Of a DNA stretch of 64,000 bases, positions 1 to 8,856 are shown piece after piece. Both the position numbers and the translations under genes were made by a program. The notes below the pieces were generated by a model. The model was not told the origin of the DNA and made no database searches. It saw nothing but the letters and a program-made list of their open reading frames with translations. The first letter of the stretch is position 1, and the number at the start of each line of letters is the position of its first letter. The stretch is from CAWHHZ01 sp963829355 (GTDB lineage Bacteria > Acidobacteriota > Thermoanaerobaculia > Gp7-AA8 > JAHWKK01): NCBI GenBank assembly GCA_963829355.1, contig CAWHHZ010000009.1, forward strand, positions 1 through 64,000. The letters run 5' to 3'.

Positions 1-78
1 GGCGGCAACCGATCGAAGCGCCGCCTCGTCAGGAACCGCGTCCGCGTCGCGAGCCCACCAGCCGGCGATGCCGCACAT
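1..78 (-). CDS. Asparagine synthase (glutamine-hydrolysing), N-terminal fragment
   Basis: The first 26 codons of a gene that continues beyond the left edge. The translation begins MCGIAGWWARDAD. An N-terminal MCGIAG is the hallmark of class II glutamine amidotransferases of the asparagine synthase family, in which Cys2 becomes the N-terminal nucleophile that hydrolyses glutamine. The ATG at 78 overlaps the stop of the upstream glycosyltransferase as TGATG, which indicates translational coupling in one minus-strand operon. AsnB-like amidotransferases are common in polysaccharide clusters, where they may amidate sugars, so a role in glycan decoration rather than asparagine supply is inferred from context. 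Glucosamine-fructose-6-phosphate aminotransferase has the same N-terminus but usually reads MCGIVG, so it is less likely. Confidence 0.75.
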   Translation of the reverse strand, partial: MCGIAGWWARDADAVPDEAALRSVAA

Positions 79-1151
79 CAGAATCTCTCCTGTTCGGCTT
101 GCATGGCAGTCGAACGATCGGTCCGGGCGAGTAGAGCCTCTATGCGCTCGGCCGGGGTTCGCTCAGTCATCGCTTGGTATCGAGTGGTGCCATCGGCGTC
201 GCCGCTCGTCTTCCCGGGCTGATCCTCGTGCCAGAGATGAACGAATGGGCAGTATGCATAAGGCCAGAACCTCCTGGTCACTGCCCGCTCCCAGAACTCA
301 TTGTCTTCTCCACCCCATCCGACGAACTCATCGTCCCAGCAGCCGATGTCAACGAATGCACTCCGTGAGCATCCCAGGGTTCCACCGCCTTCCGCGTTCT
401 GGATGACGCTCATGGGGGTTGCAGCCGACAGACGCCGTGTTCCGGAGACGATGGTCTGCGTGGTCGTTTCGTCAAGATAGAAGATGAACCGCTTTAGATT
501 GATGACCTCCCACCCCTCAGCGGCGAGGCGAAGCATCTCTATCGAGTAGTCGCGAGGCACGAGCATGTCGTTATCGTGGAACACCAGGAAATGCGAACTA
601 GCCACCCTTGCGCCCATGTTGAACGTACGAGCGCGGTTGTAAGGCAACTCCGCCGGAGACGCATCGTGAACGTACCGCACCCAACTCGGCAGGTCCTGCT
701 TCACCTCGGGGGCCGGCGACTGCTCCACAACGATGCACTCGGGCCTCACGGCGCTCTGCCCTGCAATGCTTCGGAGGGTCGCGAGCAGCAGCGGAAGACG
801 CTCCCGCCCGCGATGCCCGATTACGAACGAGATGTCAGGCGATCCTTCTTGCGACGAAGGTCGATCGGCCTGAACGATCGGCCAGTCTTCCAGTGCGCGA
901 CGCATCAGGCTTCGCCCCGCCCAGCCAAAGACGTCCGCTATATGCAATCGTGAAGTCCACTGCCAACGACATCGCGCGCCCTGCATATCAGGTCCCGGCT
1001 CCAGCTTCTCGTGGCGGTTCCGCATGAAGACCCATGGTGCTGTCGCACGCTCCGCCGTTCGGCGTCGCATGGCGCCCGCGAATCGCGGCATATCGTAAAC
1101 AAGCGCACCGAGCTTCTGGCGGAGAGTTGAGTCGCGCATGGAGTTTCCCAT
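78..1151 (-). CDS. Family 2 glycosyltransferase
   Basis: Predicted GT-A fold glycosyltransferase of about 357 residues. The core begins near residue 105 with a beta strand DISFVIGHRGRE followed by LPLLLATLRSIAGQ, typical of GT2 nucleotide-sugar sites. A DxD-like FHDNDML motif and, later, an acceptor region FVGWGGEDNEFWERA resemble the galactosyltransferase-like C-terminal part of chondroitin-synthase-type GT2 enzymes (WGxEDxEF). The ATG at 1151 was chosen because it lies one base after the stop of the upstream ABC permease; an in-frame extension upstream would run antiparallel to nothing useful and overlap the permease. Donor and acceptor cannot be read from the sequence. Its neighbours imply assembly of a surface polysaccharide. 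Confidence 0.8.
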   Translation of the reverse strand: MGNSMRDSTLRQKLGALVYDMPRFAGAMRRRTAERATAPWVFMRNRHEKLEPGPDMQGARCRWQWTSRLHIADVFGWAGRSLMRRALEDWPIVQADRPSSQEGSPDISFVIGHRGRERLPLLLATLRSIAGQSAVRPECIVVEQSPAPEVKQDLPSWVRYVHDASPAELPYNRARTFNMGARVASSHFLVFHDNDMLVPRDYSIEMLRLAAEGWEVINLKRFIFYLDETTTQTIVSGTRRLSAATPMSVIQNAEGGGTLGCSRSAFVDIGCWDDEFVGWGGEDNEFWERAVTRRFWPYAYCPFVHLWHEDQPGKTSGDADGTTRYQAMTERTPAERIEALLARTDRSTAMQAEQERF

Positions 1152-1152
1152 A

Positions 1153-2011
1153 TCAGATGACGTCTGCGAATGTTCTCTCGGTTTTTCGGAAATACCACGT
1201 GCCCCACACCAGGAGGATCGCGACGATCGCGAGTGACAACGCAAAGCCGGGCCAGTAGATTTGGGTCTCACCCCTGAGAATCGCCCAGCGAAAGCCGTCA
1301 ATCACTCCAACCATGGGGTTCAACGAGTAGATGGTGAAAAACGCATCGCCAAACCGCTCACGTATGACGGCGCTCGAAAAGCCAACCGGCGAAACATACA
1401 GTCCGAACTGGACCAGAAAAGGCAGGATGTACTTGAAGTCACGGTACTTAACGTTCAGCGCCGTAATAAAGAGACCCGGACCGATCGCAGCGAGAAAGGC
1501 GATGATGACAAAAAAAGGAAGCGTCACGATACGCCAGTCGGGCCAGTATTCGTACCAGGCCATCAGCGCGACGAGGATTGCGAACGAGACGAGGAAGTCG
1601 ACGAGAGCGACGATGACCGCGCTCGTCGGAATGATCATCCGCGGAAAGTACACCTTCGAGATGAGCTGGGAGTTGTTGAGCAGACTCTGGCTCGAGTTCG
1701 AGAGCGAGGTCGCAAAGAACTGCCACGGCAGCATCGCCGCGTAAACCATGATCGCGTACGGTGCCGCTCCTTCAGACGGGAGACCCGCCACACGTCCGAA
1801 GACGATGGTCATAACAAGCATCGAGAGAAGCGGCTGGATCAGCGCCCAGACGACGCCGATCGCCGTCTGCTTGTAACGCACAGAGACATCACGCCAAGCC
1901 AGAATGTAGAAGAGCTCGCGATAGCGCCACAGGTCCATCCAGTAGCGCTTCGAGGCGCTACCCGGCTCTCAGGACGAGTTCGTAAGTGGGGTCTGTCTGG
2001 GCGAGGCTCAT
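1153..2011 (-). CDS. ABC-2 type polysaccharide export permease (Wzm-like), frameshifted near the N-terminus
   Basis: Inner-membrane subunit of an ABC exporter for O-antigen or capsule. The continuous frame (1153-1938, 261 residues) starts MDLWRYRELFYILAWRDVSVRYKQ, the conserved amphipathic entry of Wzm/TagG permeases, followed by about six hydrophobic segments and ending FADVI. Upstream, in another frame, ATG at 2011 begins MSLAQTDPTYELVLRAG, which looks like the normal N-terminus of this family. The two pieces join with a single-base shift near 1960-1970, so one indel probably splits the gene. No ATPase (wzt) lies beside it; the only wzt in the window is at 23.7 kb with its own permease. It may share that ATPase or have a partner outside the window. 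Confidence 0.85.
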
Positions 2012-2272
2012 GGGAGGGGCAATCCTGGGGGTTGTGTCAAATCGGCTTAGGAGCGGACAACGGAAAGACGAAGGAAGAATGGCGGATGGGTTGGTGCCGA
2101 CGCTACCGCATCTACCGATTTCGAGAATCTGCTGTTTTTAGCGAAAAATTGCCTGATCTGAACTCGCGCCTGGAGTTTCGTCAGCTAGGAGCCGTCCTGG
2201 CCGGAGGCCTCAGATGAAGGAAGCAATCCAGGTTCGTAAGAGGAAGTGAAGGGTTCCTCGCCCTCCATAAAA
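2012..2272. other. Intergenic stretch upstream of the wzm-like gene
   Basis: About 260 bases without a convincing gene. The centre (2130-2165) is richer in A and T than its surroundings and could hold the minus-strand promoter for the wzm-like gene, but I see no clear -35/-10 pair. Confidence 0.3.
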
Positions 2273-2800
2273 TCAACTCTCAACACGCTCCGCGGAAGTG
2301 AGGTCGTTGAGCCAGGACTGGCGGAGATCGAGCTCCCTTGCGGGGAAGACGTCTTTGGCGACCAGGGATTAGTAGCAGGACAAAAGGTTCCGGTTGACGT
2401 GCTCTGCCCCGGAGGGGAGAGGTAGGCTCTCGACTATTTCGGCGATCTCTCGATTTCGTAGGTGCCCTGGTATTCGTCGGAGAAGTCATGCATCAGGACG
2501 TGGAGGTTTCTCTCCTGCACCACCTCGGCGGAATGGGACACGACGCCGTACCCGAGCTCCCATAAGCAGTGCTGCGCGATGAGCTGCGCCATGTCAGTCA
2601 TCCGGAACGAGCAGTAGCTCGGCAGGTACATCAAGGAATACGCCTCAGGCCACCACCTAGCGCCAAACGGCATCGACGTCGGGGCTGCCGTCTGCGAGGC
2701 CCTGCTGGATGCGTGAGGTCACGACAGACGGCTCCGGAGGAGCCACCTTTTCCCCATCCAGTGGAGCCTCCCGGCCAGATTCTTTCGGTCGAAAAGTAAC
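2273..2800 (-). pseudogene. DUF288/STELLO-like glycosyltransferase, C-terminal remnant with frameshifts and an in-frame stop
   Basis: Fragments in three minus-strand frames look like one protein. They include QQGLADGSPDVDAVWR near 2660-2715, then WWPEAYSLMYLPSYCSFRMT and VVQERNLHVLMHDFSDE (2440-2670), then a tail REIAEIVESLPLPSGAEHVN continuing through VAKDVFPAREL to a stop at 2273. The tail contains a TAA near 2363-2368. From memory, the motif order ADGDPDVDA, LYLPSYCSFRMTD, VVQERN and DF matches the STELLO/DUF288 family found in plants and some bacterial polysaccharide loci. At least two shifts and one stop make it non-functional as written. The 5' part of the protein is not on this strand; related pieces lie at 2863-3151 on the other strand. 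Confidence 0.5.
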
Positions 2801-2862
2801 GCTCCTTCGGAAAGTTGGTCCGTCCGATCGAAGGAAGTTGATGCCGCAGGATGCAGTCATGA

Positions 2863-3151
2863 TGGATGGGTGAACGTCTATCGCTACGGACGCAAGAACA
2901 GCGCCTATCTCGAGGCGATCCGTCGGGGCGCTAGCGTCATCTGGCCCATTCAAATGTCTGAAGATCAGTATGGCGTCGTCACGACGATTCAGCCGGTAAC
3001 GCCAGCGCTCAAATCGCTCGAGAAGGCGCTGAATGAGCGGCGACACTATATCGTGGCGGGGGACGCGAAGAGTCCCGACTCGATGGATCTGAGGGAGCGC
3101 TCGCTTCATGACCATCGAATCGCGAGCTCGAATGCGGATTTCATCCGCTGA
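2863..3151 (+). pseudogene. DUF288/STELLO-like N-terminal fragments, opposite strand and rearranged order
   Basis: A plus-strand reading gives GRKNSAYLEAIRRGASVI at about 2888-2941. It is followed, from an ATG at 2954, by MSEDQYGVVTTIQPVTPALK and then HYIVAGDAKSPDS. In the STELLO/DUF288 family as I remember it, the TTI...VVGDxKxP segment comes first and the RKNxxYLxAIRRGA segment second, so the order here is reversed, and the C-terminal half lies on the other strand. The frame ends at 3151, seven bases before the gmd remnant. I read this as debris from rearrangement of one or two copies of the family. An unrelated small protein is possible. Confidence 0.4.
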
Positions 3152-3157
3152 GAAGCC

Positions 3158-3440
3158 CTAGTCGAAAGTTGTCATGGGCTTCCAGTCGAGGATCTCAGCC
3201 GCCTCTGTGGCATCCCCGACCGATTTGCGAATATCTGAGGGGCGGTAGAGGTCGGAGTCGACGGCAACGATCTCGCGGCCGTCATGGTCGGCGCGCTTCG
3301 CGGTGCCGTCCCCCCTCACACCTGAGCTCGATGCCGTGTGCGCGGAAGGCGACGTCGCAGAAGCCCTGGACCGTGTGCATCTCTCCCGTGGCGATCGCGA
3401 AGTCCACAGGCTCGTCCTGTTGGAGCATGCGCCACGAGGC
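3158..3440 (-). pseudogene. GDP-mannose 4,6-dehydratase, C-terminal remnant
   Basis: The reading ends REIVAVDSDLYRPSDIRKSV, then GDATEAAEILDWKPMTTFD, which is the C-terminal substrate-binding tail of GDP-mannose 4,6-dehydratases. Upstream, in other frames, the remains of a QGFCDVAFRAHGIELRCEG segment can be seen up to about 3410. It is clearly homologous to, but diverged from, the C-terminus of the gmd gene at 6.7-7.8 kb, so it is an old second copy and not a recent duplication. The 5' end breaks off at a dispersed repeat (3437-3480). It lacks the Rossmann domain and catalytic YxxxK, so it is not functional. Confidence 0.6.
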
Positions 3441-3480
3441 GCACGGCCTTCGGCCCTTTCGGTGGCAGGGACCGGGTTGC
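3437..3480. repeat. Dispersed repeat containing GGCCTTCGGCCCTTTCGGTG, copy 1
   Basis: This stretch (gcacggccttcggccctttcggtggcagggaccgg, split here for description) recurs almost exactly at 11141-11175. It sits at the broken 5' end of the gmd remnant, which suggests involvement in the truncation. Confidence 0.6.
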
Positions 3481-3519
3481 TCGGGTGGGGCTGGGTGGCG
3501 GTGCGCATTTGGTGCCCGG

Positions 3520-4565
3520 TCAGTGCTTTGCGGCCAACTTCGATTTCAGCACGGAATGCAGCTCTACGCGATTCACGGATATCCATTCGATCAACTCCCC
3601 AACTCCACTGGACGGAGAAATATCTGGACTCCAGCCGAGCCGCTGGACGGCCTTTCCAATGTCACTGACGTAGATTTTCTGATCTCCCGGCCGGGCCGAC
3701 GAGAACGTCAGGGTCAGCGGACGCCGGAGCGCAACTTCGAGATGATGAGTCAGTTCCAGAAGGGACATCGTATTGTTCGGACCGCCTCCCACGTTGAACG
3801 CGTGGCCGTTGACATCGTCCTGCCGTTCAATCGCTGCTTCGTAGGCTCGCGCGAGATCGTTCACATGGAGAATGTCACGAACCTGCTTCCCATCACCATA
3901 GATGGTGATCGGCTGATTCATCATCGCCGCGATCGTAAACCAGGCAACCCACCCCTGATCCTCGATTCCGAACTCCGCGTCCGTAGATGCATGATTGCCG
4001 AAGCGTCGTCGTTCTCAGCCCATAGACACGTGAGTAGTCCAGCGTGTACTGATCCCGCAACACCCTTGGAGCAACCGTACGGAGAATGAAAGTCCAGCGG
4101 CTGCGTTTCGCTTACGCCTGTAACCGATCCGGCGTAGTGTAGCGGGAACTCTCCTCCTTGACGCCGAGATCGGCGACGGCCCCGTAGACCTTGTTGGTCG
4201 AAGCATTGATCACGAACGTGTGCCGGCTCACCTGCCTGACAGCTTCGAGCACGTTGAGTGTCTCCCTGCGCATTGATCTCGAAGTCTTCCCGGGGAAGAG
4301 CGACGGACGTAGTCACGGCCACCTGCCCGGCAAGATGCAGAAGAACGTCTATTCTTTCCCCACTCAGAGTCTCATGGACCTTCTGGAAGTCCCGCACATC
4401 GACCTCCCTGAACTTGAGGTCCGGCACTCTCTCGCGAAGCCACGCGAGATTCTCGATAGCGCCCGGCCTGGAGAGATTGTCGAGAACGGTGATTCGCCAT
4501 CCTCGTTCAGCAAAGTATCGAGCTGAGTTCACGCCGATGAAGCCCGCTCCCCCACTAATCAACAT
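3520..4565 (-). CDS. NAD-dependent epimerase, CDP-paratose 2-epimerase (RfbE)-like, interrupted by frameshifts
   Basis: Extended short-chain dehydrogenase acting on a nucleotide sugar. The ATG at 4565 starts MLISGGAGFIGVNSARYFAE (NAD-binding GxxGxxG). LDNLSRPGAIENLAWLRERV, HLAGQVAVTTSV and PREDFEINAQG follow, a combination typical of CDP-paratose/CDP-tyvelose 2-epimerases. The catalytic YxxxK is present as SPYGCSKG. The C-terminal part (3520-3924) is in another frame: QVRDILHVNDLARAYEAAI ... FNVGGGPNNTMSLLEL. At least three single-base shifts are needed between about 3900 and 4250. The pieces are in correct order and individually well conserved, so I favour sequence error over decay. It follows the glycosyltransferase at 4566-5667 without a stop between them. 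Confidence 0.75.
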
Positions 4566-5667
4566 TCGTTGCACGAGCACCTCCAGAACACTTTCGTAAA
4601 CCTTCATGACTTCTTCAGCGTTTCTTCTCCATCGAAAAGAGCCGGCATGTCTCAGCCCCTTCGTGATCGTGTTCTGCCTGAACTCCGAGTCGGTTAACAG
4701 GCGTACGACATGACCAGCAAGTCCTCCGACGTCGTCCGGGCAAGCCGTTAATCCTGCGGTGCCTGAAGACTCCGGGAGGGACGCCGCGTTGGAGGTGACG
4801 ACTGGAGTACCACACGCCATCGCTTCGATCGGAGGAAGACCGAACCCTTCGTACCATGATGGAAAAAAAAGGAATCGGCGGCATTGTAAACCGTCGGCAT
4901 CTGCCCCGGTGCAACATAGTCGAACTGAATCACCTCGCTCTCGAGCGGGCTCGATGCAATCGTTCCGAGCCACTCAGGCGTCATCCGTCCGACTCTCATC
5001 AACCTGAGCCCGGGAATGTCCTTCCGAACGCTCTCGACGACTCGAAGGGCGGTCTCGTGGTTCTTGTAGAACTGCTGTCCTGTAATGAGCACGATTGGAC
5101 CTCTTGAGTCAGGCCAAGTCGAAAGCGCGCTTCACTCCTGGCGCCCAGCGGCCTGAAGGCTTCCGTTACGCCGTAATAGATGACGGAGATCCGATCAGGG
5201 TCACAATCACAGTGATCGATCAGATCGCGGCGGGTGTTCTCACTGATGGCGATCAGATGGGCAGCCTTCCTGAGGTATCGGGACGAGAATTCGGCGAGCC
5301 AGCTCCGACCCTCGCGACGGATCCCCGGAATTACTCCCCTTCCTGCCAGGATAGGAATTATGTCGTGCACCGTCACAACGGTCCGGACCGAGTCCAGAAC
5401 GCTCATCAGATGCGCGTACCCGTGATCCAGAATGTGGTTCAGGTGCGAGCCTCGCCTTCTCGCCTGTAGCGGATAACTGATGTATCGGGCGATGCGCATC
5501 CTGAGATTGGCGACCTCCGGCAGATGGCTCAATGATCCGAGTGCAGGGCGATACTCCTCGAGGATGATCGAAGAATCATTCAGTCGGTCCAGCTCGGCCG
5601 TGAGATGCTCTGCATACACCTCCATGCTGGTCCGTCGGTCTTCAAGATAGTCGCGGTACAGGAGCAC
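4566..5667 (-). CDS. GT4-family glycosyltransferase, interrupted by frameshifts
   Basis: GT-B fold glycosyltransferase of about 365 residues in three frame pieces. The first (4999-5667, GTG start) carries the acceptor domain: LLYRDYLEDRRTSMEVYAE, then a VVTVHDIIPIL segment and AHLIAISENTRRDLI. The second (about 4748-5092) has LITGQQFYKNHETALRVVES and MPTVYNAADSFFF. The third has FFPSWYEGFGLPPIEAMACG, the conserved donor-site E-x7-E region, and ends KVYESVLEVLVQR. The third piece runs in frame into the epimerase start without a stop, so either the stop was lost to an indel or the two are fused; separate genes are more likely. GT4 members commonly transfer mannose, rhamnose or glucose in surface glycans. 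Confidence 0.78.
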
Positions 5668-5767
5668 CCGTGTGCGCCGCTGGTTTCCAACCGACTCGCC
5701 CGAGCTCTCGGCCTATGAGGTCTTCCCCACTCACTCCACTGACAAGGTACCATTTTTCGAGACAGAG

Positions 5768-6716
5768 CTACATGCTCAGCTTAGTCCCCAGCAAGGGAAA
5801 AGGAGCCCTCGAGATCCTCATGTCCATTTCCGAGCGGATGTCGACAGTTCGATTCACCAGCCCCGGCAGGCGATCTCGATGCACCGCCAGCACGTTGTAT
5901 ACAGGAATGTCCCGAGGGCCGCTGCGTCGGGATGAGCGAACTGCTCTCCGGATCATAGATCATCGTGTCGTATCCCATTTCGGCGAGCTCGTCGATCAGC
6001 TGAGTGTCGTTACCCCGTAACGTTTCGAGTACCCTGCGGCCTCGATCTGCATCACTGGGGGATTGCCGTCCTTCAATAACTCAGCAGCCCCACGAAGCGC
6101 GAACGGTTCGTATCCTTCGATATCGAACTTAACCATGGCCAGAGCAGTGGTGGTGCCGAGGACGCGATCCAGACGGATTGCCGAAACGTCGTGACCGCCA
6201 TCTGCGAAATCCCCCGCTCCCTCGACGTGGGCGATGCAATCTTCGTCACTGAACCCGAAAGTGACCCGGCCTTCTCTGTCGGACGCAACCGCACGATGGA
6301 TGGTGACGTTGTCGAGGCTATTGAGCTTCAAGTTCTCTTCGAGTCTTGACGCCGGGACATCAGCCGGCTCGAAGGCATCCACGTGACCGGAACGGTCCGA
6401 CAAGGGAGGCGGCGGCCAGCGTGTAGATGCCCGATGTTCGCACCGACGTCGAGGAAACGGTCCCCGGGGCGAAGTAGTCGAGCATGAACCTCATTTCCCA
6501 GAAAGTCCGGATACCCACCGAAGTAGAGCGCCGCGCTTGCAGAGTGGCTGTCGGGGTAGCATTTCAAGCGGAGCCCGTGAAAGTTGATCGTTGTGGCCGC
6601 CCGTCAGACGCTTCCAGCACTGCCAGCAGATCGCCCGTGAGACCGAACGCACTCGAGCATTCGCGGTTGGCGGGATGCGACCACACGCTGGAAAGAATCT
6701 GGATGAGAGAAGGCAT
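5768..6716 (-). CDS. FkbM-family methyltransferase, interrupted by frameshifts
   Basis: SAM-dependent O-methyltransferase of the FkbM (Methyltransf_21) type, common in glycan clusters where it caps or decorates sugars. The ATG at 6716 begins MPSLIQILSSVWSHPANREC. The motif FLDVGANIG (SAM-binding) lies near 6430-6460. LEENLKLNSLDNVTIHRAV and MVKFDIEGYEPFALRGAAEL follow in a second frame (5996-6403), and a C-terminal YDTMIYDPESSSLIP then NVLAVHRDRLPGLV in two others. Three or more shifts are required. All motif blocks are in order and the gene has normal length for the family. The reading frame of the upstream gmd runs through this start, probably because an indel removed the gmd stop. Confidence 0.75.
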
Positions 6717-7766
6717 GGCTTTCTGTGGCGGACGATTACCGTCGGAGGCGGGCGTCGGGTTCTCTTCCGGTCTGAGCCGCTCGACCAGGGACTCGAAGGT
6801 CGTGGATGAATTCCAGCCGAGACTTTCGTGAGCGTGCGTTGCATCTCCCACCGATTCGCGAATGTCGGAGGGGCGGTAGAGGTCGGGGTCGACGGCGACG
6901 AGCTCGCGGCCGTCGTGGAGGGCGCGGGTCGTCGCGCCCTCGCCTTCCCATTGCAGGTCGATGCCGTTTGCGCGGAATGCGGCGTCGCAGAAATCCTGGA
7001 CGGTGTGCATCTGGCCCGTTGCGATCACGAAGTCCTCGGGCTCGGTCCTGCTGGAGCATGCGCCACATCGCGTCGACGTACTCGGGAGCGTAGCCCCAGT
7101 CGCGGGCGACGCTCATGTCTCCGAGGAGGAGCTTGTCCTGCTCGCCGTTCGCGATGCGACGGGCGGCGTCGACGATCTTCCGGGTCACGAAACGCGCGGG
7201 CGGAGGAAGGACTCGTGGTTGAAGAGGATGCCGGAGCAGGCGTAGAGGCCGTAGGCCCGGCGGTAGCTCGCCACCTGCCAGTGCGCGGCGGCCTTCGCCA
7301 CGGCGTACGGGCTGATCGGGCGGAAGGGGGTCTCCTCGTTTGCCGGAACACCGTCGGTGTCGCCGAAGCATTCGCTCGAGCTGGCGTTGTAGAAGCGGAT
7401 CGGGCGGTCCATGAAACGGATCGCCTCGAGCAGGTTGAGCGTCGCGATGGTGATGCTCTCCATCGTCTCGACCGGCTGCTCGTAGGAGAGACCGACCGAG
7501 CTCTGCCCCGCCAGGTTGTAGACCTCGTCCGGCTCGATGCGCTTCAGAACCTGCAGCACGCTCCGGAAGTCGTTGAGGCTCATCGAATGGAGCTCGACGC
7601 GGTCGTGGATGCCGAGGAGATGGAGTCCGCGGAACGGCGAGAGCTGCGCGTCACGCGAGGTGCCGACGACGCGGTAGCCTTTCTCGAGGAGGAGGGCGGC
7701 GAGGAAGGAGCCGTCCTGGCCGGAGATGCCGGAGATCAGGGCTGTGGGGGGGTTGGGAGAGTTCAA
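6717..7766 (-). CDS. gmd: GDP-mannose 4,6-dehydratase, interrupted by frameshifts
   Basis: Converts GDP-mannose to GDP-4-keto-6-deoxymannose, the precursor of GDP-fucose, GDP-rhamnose and GDP-perosamine. The first 193 residues (7185-7766) contain the NAD site ALISGISGQDGSFLAALLLE, YNLAGQSSVGLSYEQPVETM, FYNASSSECFGDT and the catalytic ISPYAVAKAAAHW. After a shift near 7195 the next frame gives TRKIVDAARRIANGEQDKLL and LGDMSVARDWGYAPEYVDAMW. After another, TGQMHTVQDFCDAAFRANG and YRPSDIRESVGDA follow. The first codon available is TTG at 7766. Compared with canonical gmd the order is complete, so the gene is probably intact in the cell. A diverged remnant lies at 3158. Confidence 0.85.
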
Positions 7767-8222
7767 AGTGGGTTGTTGAGTTTTGGGTTGGGTTGGGGTT
7801 GAGTTTGAGTTTTGGGGCTGTCGTTACTAGGTCGAAAATTGGGAGTGATGATGGGGTTTGGGGTTTGGGTTTTGGGTTTGGGGTTTGGGGCTGGTTGTTA
7901 CTGAGTACGTAACTTGGGAGGCCCCCTTCGGTTCCCCCCTCCCAGCACCCCTCAGGGCAGGCTCTCGCATGCCCGCCCACCCGCCCGCTCGGGGTGACCG
8001 GGTATTGGGTTTTGGGTTTTGGGTTTTGGGTTTGGGGTTTGGGGCTGGTTGTTACTGAGTACGTAACTTGGGAGGCCCCCTTCGGTTCCCCCCTCCCAGC
8101 ACCCCTCAGGGCAGGCTCTCGCTTGCCCGCCCTGCCGCCCGCTCGGGGTGACCGTGGGGTTTGGGTTTTGGGTTTTGGGGTTTGGGGTTTGGTGGGCGCT
8201 GGCGCGCCGGGGCGTCTCTAAT
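7767..8222. repeat. Repeat block: GGGTTTT heptads alternating with R1 units
   Basis: No gene here. Tracts of GGGTTT/GGGTTTT lie at about 7773-7800, 7853-7895, 8005-8046 and 8155-8190. Between them are two nearly identical R1 units (about 7897-8002 and 8047-8152), each running TACTGAGTACGTAACTTGGG ... CGCCCGCTCGGGGTGACCG. The G-rich strand could form quadruplexes. The resemblance to telomeric repeats is only superficial. Confidence 0.85.
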
Positions 8223-8564
8223 TCAGGGTTCGAGCTCGGCTTCGAGATCAGTGATCAAGGTCGGGAGGTGGTCATGCGCAATCGCCCAGACAACATCAGA
8301 ATCAATTGCGAAATAGCCATGGATCAGCTGGTTGCGGAACGCGACGATTCGTGGCAGAGCTTTCAAACGGTTCGGGAGGTCGGGCTCAGCCTGAGCCGCT
8401 TTCCCCAGAGCTTCTCCGATGATCTCGAACTGGCGCTCTACCGCTGAGCGCACCAGTTCGTCGTGACGATACCGTTCAGCGGTCATTCCTTCCATGAATC
8501 GGAGGATTCTGCCTGCGGCTTCTTTGGCGTCGTGCAGCCAGGTACGGAGATCACGCGGCTTCAT
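8223..8564 (-). CDS. hepT: HepT-like HEPN ribonuclease toxin (DUF86)
   Basis: All-helical HEPN protein of 113 residues, MKPRDLRTWLHDAKEAAGRI. The HEPN active-site motif Rx4-6H is present as RNQLIHGY, where Arg and His form the RNase site and the Tyr is the residue AMPylated by the MntA antitoxin in characterised HepT/MntA systems. EIIGEALGKAAQ is a typical DUF86 helix. The start overlaps the 3' end of the nucleotidyltransferase gene by 14 bases, as is usual for this antitoxin-first type VII-like pair. The pair is bracketed by repeat blocks on both sides, which suggests acquisition as a cassette. Length and key residues are normal, so it may be functional. Confidence 0.85.
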   Translation of the reverse strand: MKPRDLRTWLHDAKEAAGRILRFMEGMTAERYRHDELVRSAVERQFEIIGEALGKAAQAEPDLPNRLKALPRIVAFRNQLIHGYFAIDSDVVWAIAHDHLPTLITDLEAELEP

Positions 8565-8856
8565 AGAGAAGTTGTTTCGATTCCTCGATTGAGCGACTCA
8601 GATAAGGATTGTCAATGGCCGTGAGCTCGAGGAGATCGATCCTGCGGTCGAAGAGCGATTCCAGGTCGTGCAGCAATCCGAAATACGCATCGGCATGCTC
8701 CGATGGAGGCATCTTCCGGAACTCGACGAGGAAGTCGAGATCACTCTCTTCGGTCAACTCCCCCCTCACAGCCGAACCGAATAGAAAGAGCTGGCGAACG
8801 CCGTGGACACGGCAGAGTCGCTGAAGGTGCTCGAGAGTTTGCGATTCCAGGACCAT
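8551..8856 (-). CDS. mntA: MntA-like minimal nucleotidyltransferase antitoxin
   Basis: Small pol-beta-type nucleotidyltransferase of 101 residues. LFLFGSAVRGELTEESDLDF carries the GSxxR(G) motif and the SDLD metal-binding aspartates, and the later RRIDLLELTAID supplies the third acidic residue. MntA proteins neutralise HepT by transferring AMP residues to its active-site tyrosine. The ATG at 8856 (MVLESQTLEHLQRLC) was chosen because the in-frame extension upstream is made entirely of repeat sequence. It is the first gene of a two-gene operon with hepT. Confidence 0.85.
   Translation of the reverse strand: MVLESQTLEHLQRLCRVHGVRQLFLFGSAVRGELTEESDLDFLVEFRKMPPSEHADAYFGLLHDLESLFDRRIDLLELTAIDNPYLSRSIEESKQLLYEAA

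Noticed and set aside
1261..2217. 318-codon plus-strand frame
   Set aside because: It is the complement of the wzm-like permease, with Arg/Asp/Glu-rich nonsense composition. The minus-strand protein is clearly homologous to known permeases.
3921..4973. Genuine glycosyltransferase-epimerase fusion protein
   Set aside because: The frame joins the C-terminal third of a GT4 to the N-terminal half of an epimerase and then goes out of frame. Both genes have their missing parts in neighbouring frames, so a lost stop or indel is simpler.
5670..6020. Plus-strand frames over the FkbM gene
   Set aside because: They are antisense shadows of a recognisable but frameshifted methyltransferase.
7853..8046. 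GGGTTTT tracts as telomere or linear chromosome end
   Set aside because: They are internal, short, interrupted, mixed with other 7-mers and repeated at several places between ordinary genes.
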